Source: Channallabes apus (lineage: Eukaryota > Chordata > Actinopteri > Siluriformes > Clariidae). From it: 64,000 nt of DNA. The notes beneath the pieces are model-generated. The model searched no databases, was not told the DNA's origin, and saw only the letters and a list, made by a program, of their open reading frames with translations. How positions within the stretch are numbered: the stretch's first letter is position 1; every line of letters begins with the position of its first letter. Positions 1-10,590 of the stretch are shown here, piece after piece. The position numbers and the translations under genes were made by a program. The DNA lies in assembly GCA_030522415.1 (NCBI GenBank), contig CM060121.1, positions 20,382,642-20,446,641 on the forward strand, in the 5' to 3' direction.

Positions 1-463
1 TGAGAAACTTTCACATACTTCTGTTCACTTCTGAATTTAACTTTGAGAAGCATCTTCACTCCTAACAAAGTATTTAGTGAGTACTTAAAATATATTTTTT
101 AACTTAAGTATAGAAAGAGAAAGACCTCACCTTGCAGCTGGCATGTGGATAAAATGGCGTTTTCGTCTTCACGATGGTTAAAAGGGGAGGGGCAAAGAAT
201 TTGGCGGGGATTTTGCACTTCAAGTGTAAAAATGTAATTACACCACGTAGCACCCCTGCAACTACACTACAAAAGAACATTTATTAACACTGTTGGTATT
301 AATTTAACTCCTTTAGAATGAATAACATTTAACACTGCATTTTTTACACTGCTCATTTTACTGTGTACAGATGTTTAAAACTACTTAAAAAAGTAGAAAT
401 ACACAAAAAATCTACTCAATTACAGTAACGCGAGTAAATGTAATTCGTTACTTTCCACCTCTG
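1..463. mobile_element. Terminal part of a non-autonomous hAT element
   Basis: The stretch ends in TTACTTTCCACCTCTG at 463. Positions about 366-463 are the reverse complement of the left end of the hAT element at 22043-23456 (CAGAGGTGGAAAGTAAC, then alternating TACTT/AAGTA blocks). The other end lies outside the window, so its target duplication cannot be checked. No coding region is visible. Known: this 'GGTGGAAAGTAAC' repeat is common in teleosts; assignment to hAT rests on the 8-bp target duplication of the sister copy. Confidence 0.75.
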
Positions 464-1008
464 AGTATCAGTACTATGTATTTCTATGTCTATTTCATGA
501 AGAAGACTGCTGACTTGACAAATGTCCAGAAGATGATTATAAACTCTGTCCAAAAGGAGAGTAAACCAGAGAAGGTGCTGAATTGAAGCATATTCATGAT
601 GACATGGAAATGAAAATTGTAACAGGAAAAGGTACACAAGCAACAGGGATCACCACAAGCACAGCTAATTCACGGCGTTGGGAGAGCTTCACAAGGAGTC
701 AAGTGAAGCTGTAGTTAGTGCATCAAGAGCCACAATGCATAAACATACAGTGGAACCTCGGATTACGAGCATAATTCGTTCCGGAAGCGGGCTCGTATTC
801 CAAAACACTCGTAAACCAAATAAAATTTTCCCATAGGAAATAATGGAAACCCAAATTATTCGTTCTACAGCCCAAAAAAATAAATACTTAAAAATAATTA
901 ACACAAAATATACAGTAAAAATAAAACAAATTAACGTGCACTTTACCTTTAAAAAAACGTAAAAATAAATCCCGACAGATAAGTGTTTCCGTTTGTGCAC
1001 GCAGGCGC

Positions 1009-1355
1009 TAGTGATGGGTCGTTCATGAACGATTCGTTCTTTTTGAATGAATCTTTAACATGACTCAGATGAACGAGTCGTCTAGTGATTCATTTTCTAT
1101 TGGGCGCGCATGCGCATAGTATTGCAAATTGGTGAGCTGCTCATTCTGTTTATTATGTCCTTAGTTACACTGTAATATTTTCATACCTTGAACAATAGCT
1201 AAAATTTGTGTATGTAGACGTATTTTTATTGAAAACGCAACATTTTTATTTATTTCTGATCAAAAGAATGAAATGAACGAAATGACTCAAAAACCATTCG
1301 TTCATTTTGATGAACGAGATTCAAAGAACCGAGTCACTCGAACTTCCCATGACTA
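1009..1355. mobile_element. hAT MITE, palindromic, 8-bp TSD
   Basis: A 347-bp element whose ends are TAGTGATGGGTCGTTCATGA and, inverted, TAGTCATGGGAAGTTCG. It is flanked by the perfect 8-bp duplication GCAGGCGC (1001-1008 and 1356-1363). The ATGAACGA/TCGTTCAT blocks make it nearly self-complementary. No open frame of its own. The 8-bp duplication is the hAT hallmark. Confidence 0.9.
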
Positions 1356-1980
1356 GCAGGCGCTGTGTGTTAGAGACCTGTGCGAGACAGATTTTTCAGA
1401 CCCGCCCGCTCCCGCAAGATTCTGTCCCGCTCCCGCCCGCTCCCGCAAAAATATATATTATTTTCTCCCGCTCCCGTCTGCAGTATTCAAGTTTTGTCCC
1501 GCTCCCGCCCGCAAAATCCCGCAGGTAAACATACAGTATAAGTAGTTTTATTTTTACTGCTTCTTCGCGCTATTCTGTTACTGTATTTGTTTTAATTGCT
1601 TCCCTTTTGAGTATATACAGTATATATAAAATAAATAAAAATAAATATGTTTCGTTTTATTTGAGTTTGATTAAATGAAATTATGAACATGGACACGAAC
1701 AAGGAGCTTTTCAGAACATAGAAATACTGTAGGTTAATAATTTAGCAATGAAACAAAATAATAATAAACGTTGATTTCTCAAGTGGTCAAACAGAAAAGC
1801 ATTTGGCCTAATACTGCTTCAGAACGTTAGGCTTTTTTGCCTTCAGCAATGTCCAAACATTGAACATAAGTTATCCTTATTTCTCAATAAATAAAAATAT
1901 GTTCCGACCTTGCGTCTGTAAATTGTTTTTATTTTAATTTAGTCGTTCTTGTTGCTTTTGTGCAATAGATAAATAATATA

Positions 1981-3557
1981 CAAACCGGATTCCAAAAAAG
2001 TTGGGACACTAAACAAATTGTGAATAAAAACTGAATGCAATGATGTGGAGATGGCAAATGTCAATATTTTATTCAGAATAGAACATAGATGACAGATCAA
2101 AAGTTTAATCCGAGAAAATGTATCATTTTAAAGGAAAAATATGTTGATTCCAAATTTCACGGTGCCAACAAATCCCAAAAAAGTTGGGACAAGTAGCAAT
2201 AAGAGGCTGGAAAAAGTAAATTTGAGCATAACGAAGAGCTGGAAGACCAATTAACAGTAATTAGGTTAATTGGCAACATGATTGGGTATAAAAAGAGCTT
2301 CTCAGAGTGGCAGTGTCTCTCAGAAGCCAAGATGGGTAGAGGATCACCAATTCCCACAATGTTGCGCAGAAAGATAGTGAAGCAATATCAGAAAGGTGTC
2401 ACCCAGCGAAACATTGCAAAGACTTTGCAGTTATCATCATCAACTGTGCATAATATCATCCGAAGATTCAGAGAATCTGGAACAATCTCTGTGCGTAAGG
2501 GGCAAGGGCGTAAAACCATACTGGATGTCCATGATCTCCGGGCCCTTAAACGACACTGCACCAAAAACAGGAATGCTACTGTAAAGGAAATCACAGAATG
2601 GGCTCAGGAATACTTCCAGAAACCATTGTCAGTGAACACAATCCACCGTGCCATGCGCCGTTGCCAGCTGAAACTCTACAGTGCAAAGAAGAAGCCATTT
2701 CTAAGCAAGATCCACAAGCACAGGCGTTTTCATTGGGCCAGGGATCATTTAAAATGGAGTGTGGCAAAATGGAAGACTGTTCTGTGGTCAGACGAGTCAC
2801 GATTCGAAGTTCTTGTTGGAAATGTGGGACGCCATGTCATCCGGACCAAAGAGGACAAGGACAACCCAAGTTGTTATCAACGCTCAGTTCAGAAGCCTGC
2901 ATCTCTGATGGTATGGGGTTGCATGAGTGCGTGTGGCACGGGCAGCTTGCATGTCTGGAAAGGCACCATCAATGCAGAAAAATGTATTCAGCTTCTAGAA
3001 CAACATCTAGTCATCTCTTTCAGGGAAGACCCTGCATTTTTCAACAAGATAATGCCAGACCACATTCTGCATCAATCACAACATCATGGCTGCGTAGGAG
3101 AAGGATCCGGGTACTGAAATGGCCAGTCTGCAGTCCAGATCTTTCCCCTATAGAGAACATTTGGCGCATCATAAAGAGGAAGGTGCGACAAAGAAGGCCC
3201 AAGACGATTGAACAGTTAGAGGCCTGTATTAGACAAGAATGGGAGAGCATTCCTATTTCTAAACTTGAGAAACTGGTCTCCTCGGTCCCCAGACGTCTGT
3301 TGAGTGTTGTAAGAAGAAGGGGCGATGCCACACAGTGGTGAAAATGGCCTTGTCCCAACTTTTTTGGGATTTGTTGACACCATGACATCTTGATTCACCA
3401 TATTTTTCCCTTAAAATGATTTTCTCAGTTTAAACTTTTGTTCCGTGATTTATGTTCTATTCTGAATAAAATATTGACATTTGCCATCTCCACATCATTG
3501 CATTCAGTTTTTATTCACAATTTGTTTAGTGTCCCAACTTTTTTGGAATCCGGTTTG
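1981..3557 (+). mobile_element. Tc1-like transposon (CAAACCGG ends)
   Basis: 1577-bp element flanked by TA (1979-1980, 3558-3559). Its ends are long inverted repeats: CAAACCGGATTCCAAAAAAG at the left and its complement at the right, extending about 120 bp through the 'GATGTGGAGATGGCAAATG' block. It contains one transposase gene, broken by a single frameshift (see next entry). No excision-scar heptamer lies inside it. It sits within the TAGAGAC hAT element. Confidence 0.92.
2332..3341 (+). pseudogene. Tc1-like DD34E transposase with one frameshift
   Basis: Starts at ATG 2332 (MGRGSPIPTMLRRKIVKQYQ). An in-frame ATG at 2278 also exists, but 2332 gives the usual transposase N-terminus. It encodes a helix-turn-helix region (residues about 1-60, IAKTLQLSSSTVHNIIRRF), a second DNA-binding helix set, and the first catalytic Asp in WSDESRFE. 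Near 3040 the frame shifts by one base; the second Asp (FQQDNARPHS) and the Glu (PIENIW) are read in the other frame, to a stop at 3341 after RRRGDATQW. Apart from that shift the gene is complete, so inactivation is recent or a single event. A truncated sister copy is at 28561-29251. Confidence 0.9.
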
Positions 3558-3784
3558 TAGTATTTGTTTCCAATAAATAAATTTTAAGATAATTCCATTT
3601 TGCGGGAGTCCCGCGATTCATTTTATTCTCCCGCAACCAGCACATACATGTGAACCTTACCGCCCGCACCCGCATTCACCCATCAAATCTTGTCCCGCGC
3701 CGCACTCCGTCTCTACTGGTTGTGTGTGCACATTACACACACACACAGCCCCTCTCTGTTAATGTGTGTGTGTCCACATTACAA

Positions 3785-3820
3785 ACACACACAGACACAC
3801 ACACACACACACACACACAT
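3785..3820. repeat. (CA)n microsatellite
   Basis: An ACACAC run in the left arm of the Tigger-like foldback. The inverted arm has a shorter GT run near 7290-7305. Confidence 0.9.
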
Positions 3821-3888
3821 TAACGGAGAGGCCGTTTTAAAAACTGCTTAAAATTAGCAAGGAACATCGCTAGTCACACTCGCGTGAG

Positions 3889-4620
3889 CAGTTGTGTCAG
3901 AAGTATTCACATTCATTACTTGAGTAGAAGTATAGATACTAGGGTTTAAAAAGACTTCTTTAGAAGGTGAAGTATCAACTCAAGCTTTTTACTCAAGTAA
4001 AAGTGTAAAAGTACTGGTTTCAAAATTACTTAAAGTATGAAGGTAAAAGTAACGTGAGGGAGAAAAAAACATTAAGGATAAAAGCTTAGGCTGTGCTACG
4101 GGCCTATATACTGTACTAACACCTCATTTAAAAAAAAGAAAAAAATGTGTTGTTTTTTTTGTTGTATTTTTTAACGGCCATAGTGATTTGGGATACTGTA
4201 TGTGGCAATTGAAAAATAATGCATTTTAGTACAATGCAAATACATTAAAGAACCATGTATGTGTACTACAGAGCATTTACATGTTTAATGGAGAAGAAGA
4301 TATAATAACTAGTTGCCTACAAGTATTTTAATGGTGCAAAAAGTCAAACTTCAGAGGCATGTCATCGATAACCTTTATTGGAATGTAAATGTACATCCAA
4401 GCTTAGCTGCAGGAATCTGTTAGGGCAACATACAAGAAAGTTAATTGTTACAAGATTGTTAATTAGTAACAATTACCCTTGTATGGTTGTCTACAATAAA
4501 CATTAGTGCTGTCGGAATGAATGATTCATCCAAATGGTTAAAAATAAATAAAAAAGTATAAATAAAAATAAAATTAAATAAAAATATATATACACACACA
4601 CACAGTATATACGTGCACAC

Positions 4621-4652
<32 letters not shown>

Positions 4653-5247
4653 ATACAGTATACATCATTCCTGTTACCCTGCTGGTGCTGTTACCTCCCT
4701 CGCTGGTGCTTGGTTGTGACATTTCGCTCGAATCTTGAGTCTCTATCACGGACAGCTTCGTCTACTTATCACAACCGTATCAACCGAAAATGCTAATTTA
4801 TTCAAACATCCTTGCTGGAGTGTGTGACGTAACGTCATGTGCAGGTGCAATGGATCGCGTACCAACCAACAGGGTGTCGGAATGGTATGTTTATACTTCT
4901 CATCTGTAACGTCCTTCAATATAGAAGAAATTAAATATCACATAGACAAACGGAGTTGTTAACATTACATCATCCAACCACAATCAAATTCGCTCCATCC
5001 GGATGGCGCGATTTATCCGGATGTTTTTTTTTTTTTGGCTTTTTGAATGACAAGCTGAAATACAATAGGAGTAACGAGGCTATTTTTAAAATGTAAGGAG
5101 TAGAAAGTACAAATAATTGCGTGAAAATGTAAGGAGTAGAAGTAAAAAGTCGGCTGAAAAATAATTACTCCAGTAAAGTATAGATACACAAAATTTCTAC
5201 TTAAGTAAGGTAACAAAGTATTTGTACTTCGTTACTTGACACCTCTG
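3889..5247. mobile_element. Non-autonomous hAT element, perfect 8-bp TSD
   Basis: 1359-bp element from CAGTTGTGTCAGAAGTATTC (3889) to TTACTTGACACCTCTG (5247). The perfect duplication CGCGTGAG flanks it at 3881-3888 and 5248-5255. Subterminal arrays of TACTT/AAGTA motifs resemble those of the hAT at 22043. It contains a (GT)n run (about 4626-4652) and no transposase. It is inserted in the left arm of the Tigger-like foldback. Confidence 0.92.
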
Positions 5248-5443
5248 CGCGTGAGCGCATACTAACGGAATCACTGCTGTAAAGTAAAACAACAAAAAAC
5301 TAATTATCAGCTCCTCACCTTTGAAAACAATCGCGACAGAGAAGAGTTTCCTGTGTTTGTAGCCGAGAGGAGGGGGAACTGTAAAGCCGAGACTTATCGT
5401 CTCCCCTGCTGGGCCTTAGTGCCTACAGAGTTTTTGAGTGTTA

Positions 5444-5446
<3 letters not shown>

Positions 5447-5489
<43 letters not shown>

Positions 5490-5569
5490 TGTGTGTGGAT
5501 GTGTGTGTGTGCGTAAGGCAGAGAGTGTGTGTGTTTGATTGGGAACGTGAGACAGGGTCTGTAAAAGCC

Positions 5570-5609
<40 letters not shown>
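5447..5609. repeat. Two (GT)n microsatellites
   Basis: GT runs at about 5447-5487 and 5574-5609 in the left arm of the foldback, with GT-rich text between them. Reading frames here encode only Cys-Val or Thr-His repeats and are not genes. Confidence 0.9.
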
Positions 5610-5611
<2 letters not shown>

Positions 5612-5744
5612 CATTCATACTGTATGAGGCGCCGTATAGGGCTTAAATCAAACTTCACTCACGCACACACATATGAAACACTCACACATATATACTACTA
5701 ACTGCTCACACAACTACATATGAAATGCGCACTCACACACATAC

Positions 5745-6002
5745 ATACTCTCCGCGCGTGCACATACATACATACTTTCAGCGCGCGCACATACATACAG
5801 TACATATTTTGCCCACTCACACACACATATACTCTCCGCGCGCACACATACATACATACTTTGCGCACTCACACACACATATACTCTCCGCGCGCACACA
5901 TACATACATACTTTGCGCACTCACACACACATATACTCTCCGCGCGCACACATACATACATAATTTGCGCACTCACACACATACATACTCTCCCCGCACG
6001 CA
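5745..6002. repeat. 52-bp minisatellite of CG/CA/TA tracts
   Basis: Tandem units starting CTCTCCGCGCGCACACATAC at about 5832, 5884 and 5936 give a 52-bp period, with two more degenerate units before and a partial one after. The unit alternates purine and pyrimidine almost throughout (CGCGCG, CACACA, TACATA), a Z-DNA-prone composition. The right arm of the foldback (6845-6960) has about two inverted units. Confidence 0.85.
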
Positions 6003-6340
6003 AATACATACATATCCCCCCAGCATTTTAATTTAATTAAGAAACCTTTAGTATTATATAGGCTAGTAATCTGTAAAAATAAATACATAAATAATACGTT
6101 ATATATTTTTAATGGTATCAGTTTTTGTTTCAATAAATATTCTATATTTAATGCCCATAGCGTAAAATTTCCACAGCAGCAGCGACAGGTGCTTGTGTTA
6201 CCATGGTAACGCTAGGATGAAGTGACGTTGCATGGTGTTCTGAATGGTGGAATTTTGTAGAGGGAAGTTCGCTTATCAGACAATTCCTGCGCAGGGAGTA
6301 GGGTGTAGGGTTTAGTAATTTCAATGTATAAGGTACTTCA

Positions 6341-6735
6341 TTCTCCCTGATTAGTAGTAGTGTTTCTTAAATAGACCGTTAATGGACAGTTTAGAAGACA
6401 ACGAGTGATTTATTTATCACAACAAAAGTGGGTGATATGGAGGGTCGGAACCCCGTGGGATTCCGATGAGTTAGTTATTCCTCGCGAAGGCGAGGAAACA
6501 CATTTCACAAAACAGTAATTTTCATATTAGCCACAGATTCCGTGCTTCAATTTTCTTTTTGCAAATCATCACCTGCATTTTCTGCCGCTGCAATATTGAG
6601 ACATTACTGTATGTGGACAGTTCTGAATAAGCCTTGTGATTGAGCAGTGATGATCATTATACTGTCCTACTCCGTCTTCTAAACTGTCCAACAGCAGGCT
6701 GTTTACAAACCAGTACTACCATTCAGGGAGAATGA
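6341..6735. repeat. Small inverted-repeat element at the foldback centre
   Basis: The block from CTTCATTCTCCCTGA (6341) to GGACAGTTTAGAAGAC (about 6400) returns inverted from GTCTTCTAAACTGTCC (6672) to TCAGGGAGAATGAAG (6735), with scattered mismatches over about 64 bp. No coding sequence lies between. This may be a MITE or the original spacer of the foldback; I cannot tell. Confidence 0.6.
6478..6497. other. Perfect 8-bp stem, 4-base loop hairpin
   Basis: TTCCTCGC-GAAG-GCGAGGAA is a perfect short hairpin in the non-repetitive centre of the foldback. No T-tract or known partner motif follows, so no function is assigned. Confidence 0.5.
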
Positions 6736-6747
6736 AGCGAAAAGTCC

Positions 6748-6846
6748 GTCTACACTGAAACGACTTCCTTTTACACTGAAACGCCTTCCGGTTATACTGA
6801 AATGCCTTCCGGTTACACTGAAACGCCTTCCGGTTACACTGAGAAT
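6748..6846. repeat. 21-bp minisatellite
   Basis: Unit TTACACTGAAACGCCTTCCGG is repeated about 4.5 times with a few substitutions, immediately inside the right arm of the foldback. No counterpart is seen beside the left arm. Confidence 0.85.
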
Positions 6847-7810
6847 CTCATAGGTGTATGTGCGTGCGCGGAGAGTATGTATGTGTGTGTGAGTGCGCAA
6901 AGTACAGTATGTATGTATGTGCACGCGCGGAGACTATGTATGTGTGTGTGTGAGTGCGCATTTCATATGTAGTGTGAGCAGTTAGTAGTATATATGTGTG
7001 TGTGAGTGTTTCATATGTGTGTGCATGAGTGAAGTTTGATTTAAGCCCTATACAGCGCCTCATACATTCACTTACACCAACACACACACACACATACACA
7101 CTCTCTCTTGGCTTTACAGATCCCCCTCCTCTCGGCTACAAACACAGAGGAAAACTCTTCTCTGTCGCGACTGTTTTCAAAGGTGAGGAGCTGATTAATT
7201 TGTTTTTTGTTGTTATTGTTTTACACGCGAGTGTAACTAGCGATGTTCCTTGCTAATTTTTAAATGGTTTTAAAAACGGTCTCTCCGTTAATGTGTGTGT
7301 GTGTATTCACCCAGCAGGATGATTACCTACAATTCCGCAGCGCAAGAGAGAGAGAGAAACCGTTGGCTCAGTTGTGATGACGTGACAAGAAGCGTATGCG
7401 TTATACATGATACTCGGTGCTTGTAAACCAAGACAATGCTTGTTTTTTAAGTCAAAATTTATTAAAAATCTTTGCTCGTCTTGCGGAACATTCGTAAACC
7501 GTGTTACTCGTAATCCAAGGTCCACTGTATTCAGAAAATGGGCTAGACTGTTGTATTCCTAATATGAATAGGCCAAAGTCCACTTTTCGGATGAAACAAA
7601 ATTTTGCATTTCATTTGGAAGTCAAATTCACAAAATTGTCCACTGTGTCAAAACTACCACTAACTGGTTTGGTGGAATTAATGTGCATGATTGGCCTGCC
7701 AACTCGCTTGACCTTAACCCCATAGAGAATCTATGGGCTTTTGCCAAGCGGAAGATGAGAAACCTGACCCAACAATGCAGATGAATGGAAGGCTGCTATT
7801 AAAGAAACCT

Positions 7811-9182
7811 GGGCCCGGTTTCTCGAAAGCTTCTTATTGCTAAGTAGTTCTTAAGTTGTACCTTAACCTCTCTCTTAACGTTATGGCGCATTTCCCGAAA
7901 CGTTCTTACGCTAAGTATCTCTTAGCTAAGTCACACGTTCGTAAGGTTGGTCTGGACCAACCTTAACTCATTCTTAGCGTAGTTTCAGCTCAAGACGCTA
8001 GTCGCCGCTACTGAGCAGCAGTCTTAATAAATCAGCGGTGTATGTAAGCACATTTTGGCACGTTATCAAAGTCGTATTAACGATGAAATATATGGTAGGC
8101 CTGTTTAAGAATTTTATTTTATTTTATATCAGAACTAATACAGTGACATTTAATTAGCCTTTTTCATAATGTGACTAATGCATTAAAATTGGCAAACACT
8201 TTTAATATTAAACAGGTGGCGAACAATTTGGGAGCGATACAGCGTGGTGTTGTGTTAAACTGAAGACGGCGCCGTGTGGGTCATGTACATTTTTCCTTTA
8301 TACAAAACTTCAGCCCTTTTTATATTTTCCCCGTGGTCGTTATTTTAAAAAAAATTTCTAACTTAAAATTCTAAATTCAAAATTAAACGTTTAATTTTTT
8401 TTGCCGGTCCTCGCGGAAGCTTGTAGACCTTGCAGAACTTCGCGGAACGTTAAAGGAACATCGCGGGCAATCGCGGCAGCTCACAGAGATGAGTCAGGCC
8501 ACACAGGTGAGATAGGCGTATTAGGCACGGTGAGCCGCCTCGAGTGACCCCCAACGGTCCGCGAAGATCTGCAAGGTCCGCGAGCTTCCGCATGTTAAAC
8601 ATGTTTATTTTTTTTGCGTGGAAAAATGGAAACGTAATCACGGCACCAAAACTCGCGCTGAATCATGATGAACCGCACTTACGGCCCCTGTGTGAAACCG
8701 TGTAGATGAGATAGGGGTATTAAACCTCCACTCTGTCATCTCATCGTATTCATTCCATAAGTGCGCTATACAACACCAACAACTGACATACTTCACATTG
8801 TTTCTGAAGCTGGTGAAGAGTGTTATCAGCTGTTTGTCAATCACCTATGATTGTATACCCGGTTCGTTTCACCGCAACAGGTTACATGAAAATATTAGCT
8901 ACAGTTTGGTGATTTAATTGATATATTTGTCTATTATAGCATGTTATTGATAAGTTAACCCATGTCGAAATAAACGCTATTAAAAGAATTTAGTGCAATG
9001 TTTAATTTGCATAGAAAGTGCCGTCTTTCTTAACGCTGTCATGCAAAAGGAGTGAAAAATCGATTCCTGAGCAACCGATGTCCGCTAATTCAGGACCTTC
9101 ACTGTAGACAGCGCCTTGTAACGTCGGACGTAAGAGGCAGCGACTTAAGAAGACTCCTAAGAGACAGTTCGAGAAATACACT
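7811..9182. mobile_element. Harbinger-like non-autonomous element
   Basis: The Tc1 transposase text stops at about 7808 and resumes at about 9186. The interval begins GGGCCCGGTTTCTCGAAAGC and ends, inverted, in GTATTTCTCGAACTGTC. Both ends then carry CTTAAG/TAAGT-rich subterminal sequence, typical of fish Harbinger/ISL2EU elements. No transposase or Myb-like gene is visible. The exact target duplication (3 or 2 bp) is not clear. The boundary evidence is the interrupted host gene; the superfamily is inferred from the termini. Confidence 0.6.
8413..8591. repeat. 34-bp inverted repeat with 111-nt spacer
   Basis: 8413-8446 (GCGGAAGCTTGTAGACCTTG onward) is inverted at 8558-8591 with about four mismatches. 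The GC-rich stem sits in the AT-rich interior of the Harbinger-like element and could fold into a long hairpin in RNA. The spacer has no open frame of note. Confidence 0.75.
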
Positions 9183-9360
9183 TAGAAAAGCAGTGCCATA
9201 AGCTGATCGCCTCCATGCCATGCTGCATTAATGCAGTAATTCACACTAATGGATCCCCGACCAAGTATTGATAAATTAACATAAAATTTCCAGAATTCCT
9301 TGTATCGTACTCAAAGTCCTTTTTGATCGAGCTTAGCAAATATTCTAATACAAGTATTAT

Positions 9361-9708
9361 AAGTACATGTTGTTGATGGATAAAGAGTTTGTAGAAATAG
9401 TAAAGGTGAAAGCTGAAAATAAGCAGATAAACAGCTTTAATCAGTGATATTATTATTTTAGGCTAAAGCCCGTACATGTCTGCCTGTAGTTCTGTACGAC
9501 AGAACATTCTGCCTAACTTATTAATACAAAGAAATAAAATTTTGTAATGTTAAGTATCTTACACCTTGGTTATGCAAGGAAATCAAACAAGTAGATTGGA
9601 TAAAGATTAAATTTTGTTTTAAAATAATTCCAGCAAATTAAAATTCATTTATACAACTGTTATTTCAACAGTGAAAATATTGAGTAATCCCAGTAAAAAT
9701 ATTCAGTT
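9361..9708 (+). repeat. Left half of an old dispersed repeat split by the chromovirus
   Basis: About 9361-9708 aligns with 60160-60431 (shared blocks: GTTGA..GATAAAGAGTTTGTAG, CAGAAATAAAATNTTGTAA, GTAAAAATATTCAGTT). The other half resumes at 21619. The repeat class is unknown; it encodes nothing recognisable. Confidence 0.7.
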
Positions 9709-10251
9709 TGTCATGCTTCCCTAGTGATACACACACACACACACACAACTGCAGGTGCAGGAAATGATAGTCTTTTATTTTACTTAGTCCCCTTTTGACT
9801 TGAACAAAACAAAACAAAAACACAACAAAACGTAATATCCACCCCGTTGGTAGCTTCGCCAGGCGCGGTCTGCAGGCGGAAACACAGAGAGCTAGATACT
9901 TTCTAGGAAACGAGGGAAAACAAACTTGACTTTATACCGATCCACGGCAGTGTCAGTCCATGAACGTGAAGCTGTCTTGCTTCACACAACCTCGCCTGCA
10001 GATACCGCTTAAACCTGGGAGAGACAGAGGAAATGGCACAGTTAGAGTGTATCGTAGCATAATGGTGACCAGACGCTGTGGTGTGGGTTCGGCTAGGTTA
10101 AATAGTGAGACACATGAGGTAGACACAGGTGATTTCCATCAATCATTAAGGGCGGACAATGACATACACAGACACACTAGGGGGAGACAAAGCTACGGCT
10201 CAGTAAACCGGTGAACCGGATCTCCGGGGCGGAGGCGGCTCGGATGTTACA
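9709..10251 (-). repeat. 3' LTR of the chromovirus
   Basis: 543 bp, TGTCATGCTTCC...GGATGTTACA (TG...CA ends). Near-identical to the LTR at 21083-21618, with roughly ten substitutions plus a CA-run length difference (about 98% identical by eye). The outer flank CAGTT (9704-9708) equals the flank after the other LTR (21619-21623), a 5-bp target duplication. The last ~50 nt of the pol frame run into this LTR (stop at 10200-10202). Confidence 0.95.
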
Positions 10252-10590
10252 TTACCCCCCTCCCCAGGACCGGCTTCCTGAAGAGGAGGTGGGCGCTCCC
10301 CCTGCATTACCAAAGGGGGTCGGGACCCACCGGCCTGATGGAACTGCCGGCGGGCGGGTCGGCCTGGAGGTCGTGGCGCAGGACGATCCGGCTGAGCCCG
10401 GTGGAACTCGAAAATGAGTTCTGGGCTTAGGATGTCCTTTGCCGGGACCCAGCTGCGTTCCTCCGGTCCATACCCCTCCCACTCCACCAGATATTGGAGT
10501 GAGCCTCCTCGCCTTCGGGAGTCCAGCAGTTGCTGGACTCTAAACGCTGGAGCGCCCTCGATCTCCACAGCCGCGGGGAGCGAAGGGTCT
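10200..10590 (-). pseudogene. Chromovirus pol C-terminus with chromodomain
   Basis: The minus-strand frame from 10590 to the stop at 10200 contains a chromodomain ([20 protein letters not shown]), then a Pro/Arg-rich tail that ends inside the LTR. A C-terminal chromodomain after integrase defines chromoviruses; it is known to direct integration to marked chromatin. It is separated from its integrase (15626 onward) by a 5.0-kb insertion. Removing the insertion and one TA restores an open frame. The open frame continuing upstream to 10775 is fortuitous and lies in the inserted element's end. Confidence 0.9.

Larger units (their letters stand above)
1371..3715. mobile_element. hAT-like element with TAGAGAC ends, containing a Tc1
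   Basis: Left end TAGAGACCTGTGCGAGAC at 1371; right end, inverted, TAGAGACGGAGTGCGGCGCG finishing at 3715. Subterminal GC-rich 'CCCGCTCCCGC' repeats occur on both sides (about 1400-1530 and 3600-3700). Flanking 8-mers CTGTGTGT (1363-1370) and CTGGTTGT (3716-3723) match at 6 of 8 positions, a plausible decayed duplication. No transposase of its own is visible; the coding sequence inside belongs to the nested Tc1. Confidence 0.65.
748..7527. mobile_element. Tigger/pogo-like foldback transposon, heavily invaded
   Basis: Left end CAGTGGAACCTCGGATTACG at 748, right end ...AATCCAAGGTCCACTG at 7527, flanked by TA at 746-747 and 7528-7529. The arms are long: left-arm blocks at 748-1000, 3716-3880 and 5256-6000 match, inverted, the right arm 6850-7527. 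Matching features include the AGCTCCTCACCTTTGAAAAC block and the TATAGGGCTTAAATCAAACT block. No transposase is visible, so it is non-autonomous. Nested inside are a hAT MITE (1009-1355), a hAT (1371-3715) that contains a Tc1, and another hAT (3889-5247). The arms carry Z-DNA-prone CG/CA/TA repeats. The Tigger/pogo call rests on the terminal CAGTGG...CTCGGATTACGAG type and TA target; medium certainty on superfamily, high on element boundaries. Confidence 0.8.
470..9350 (+). pseudogene. Old Tc1-like transposon split by nested insertions
   Basis: Pieces of one Tc1-like transposase gene occur in order at about 490-747, 7530-7808 and 9186-9271. The first holds the helix-turn-helix linker (readable motif LHKESSEAVVSASRATMHKH near 690-747). 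The second holds a catalytic block (HFSDETKFCISFG near 7575; PIENLW near 7720). The third holds the C-terminus (QCHKLIASMPC to a stop at 9271) and 3' flank to about 9350. Between them sit a Tigger-like foldback (748-7527) and a Harbinger-like element (7811-9182). The coding sequence also has stops and deletions, so it is dead. The family is recognised from the very common teleost Tc1 with this conserved text; a family name cannot be given from sequence alone. Confidence 0.75.

Noticed and set aside
2598..3341. 247-codon frame as an independent protein
   Set aside because: Only its last third is transposase; the first part is an off-frame reading of the same gene.
5394..6036. Open frames of Val-Cys, Thr-His and Tyr repeats
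   Set aside because: Translations of GT/CA microsatellites and the 52-bp minisatellite.
6300..6316. Telomere-like GGGTGTAGGGTTTAG
   Set aside because: Single degenerate occurrence, no repeat array.
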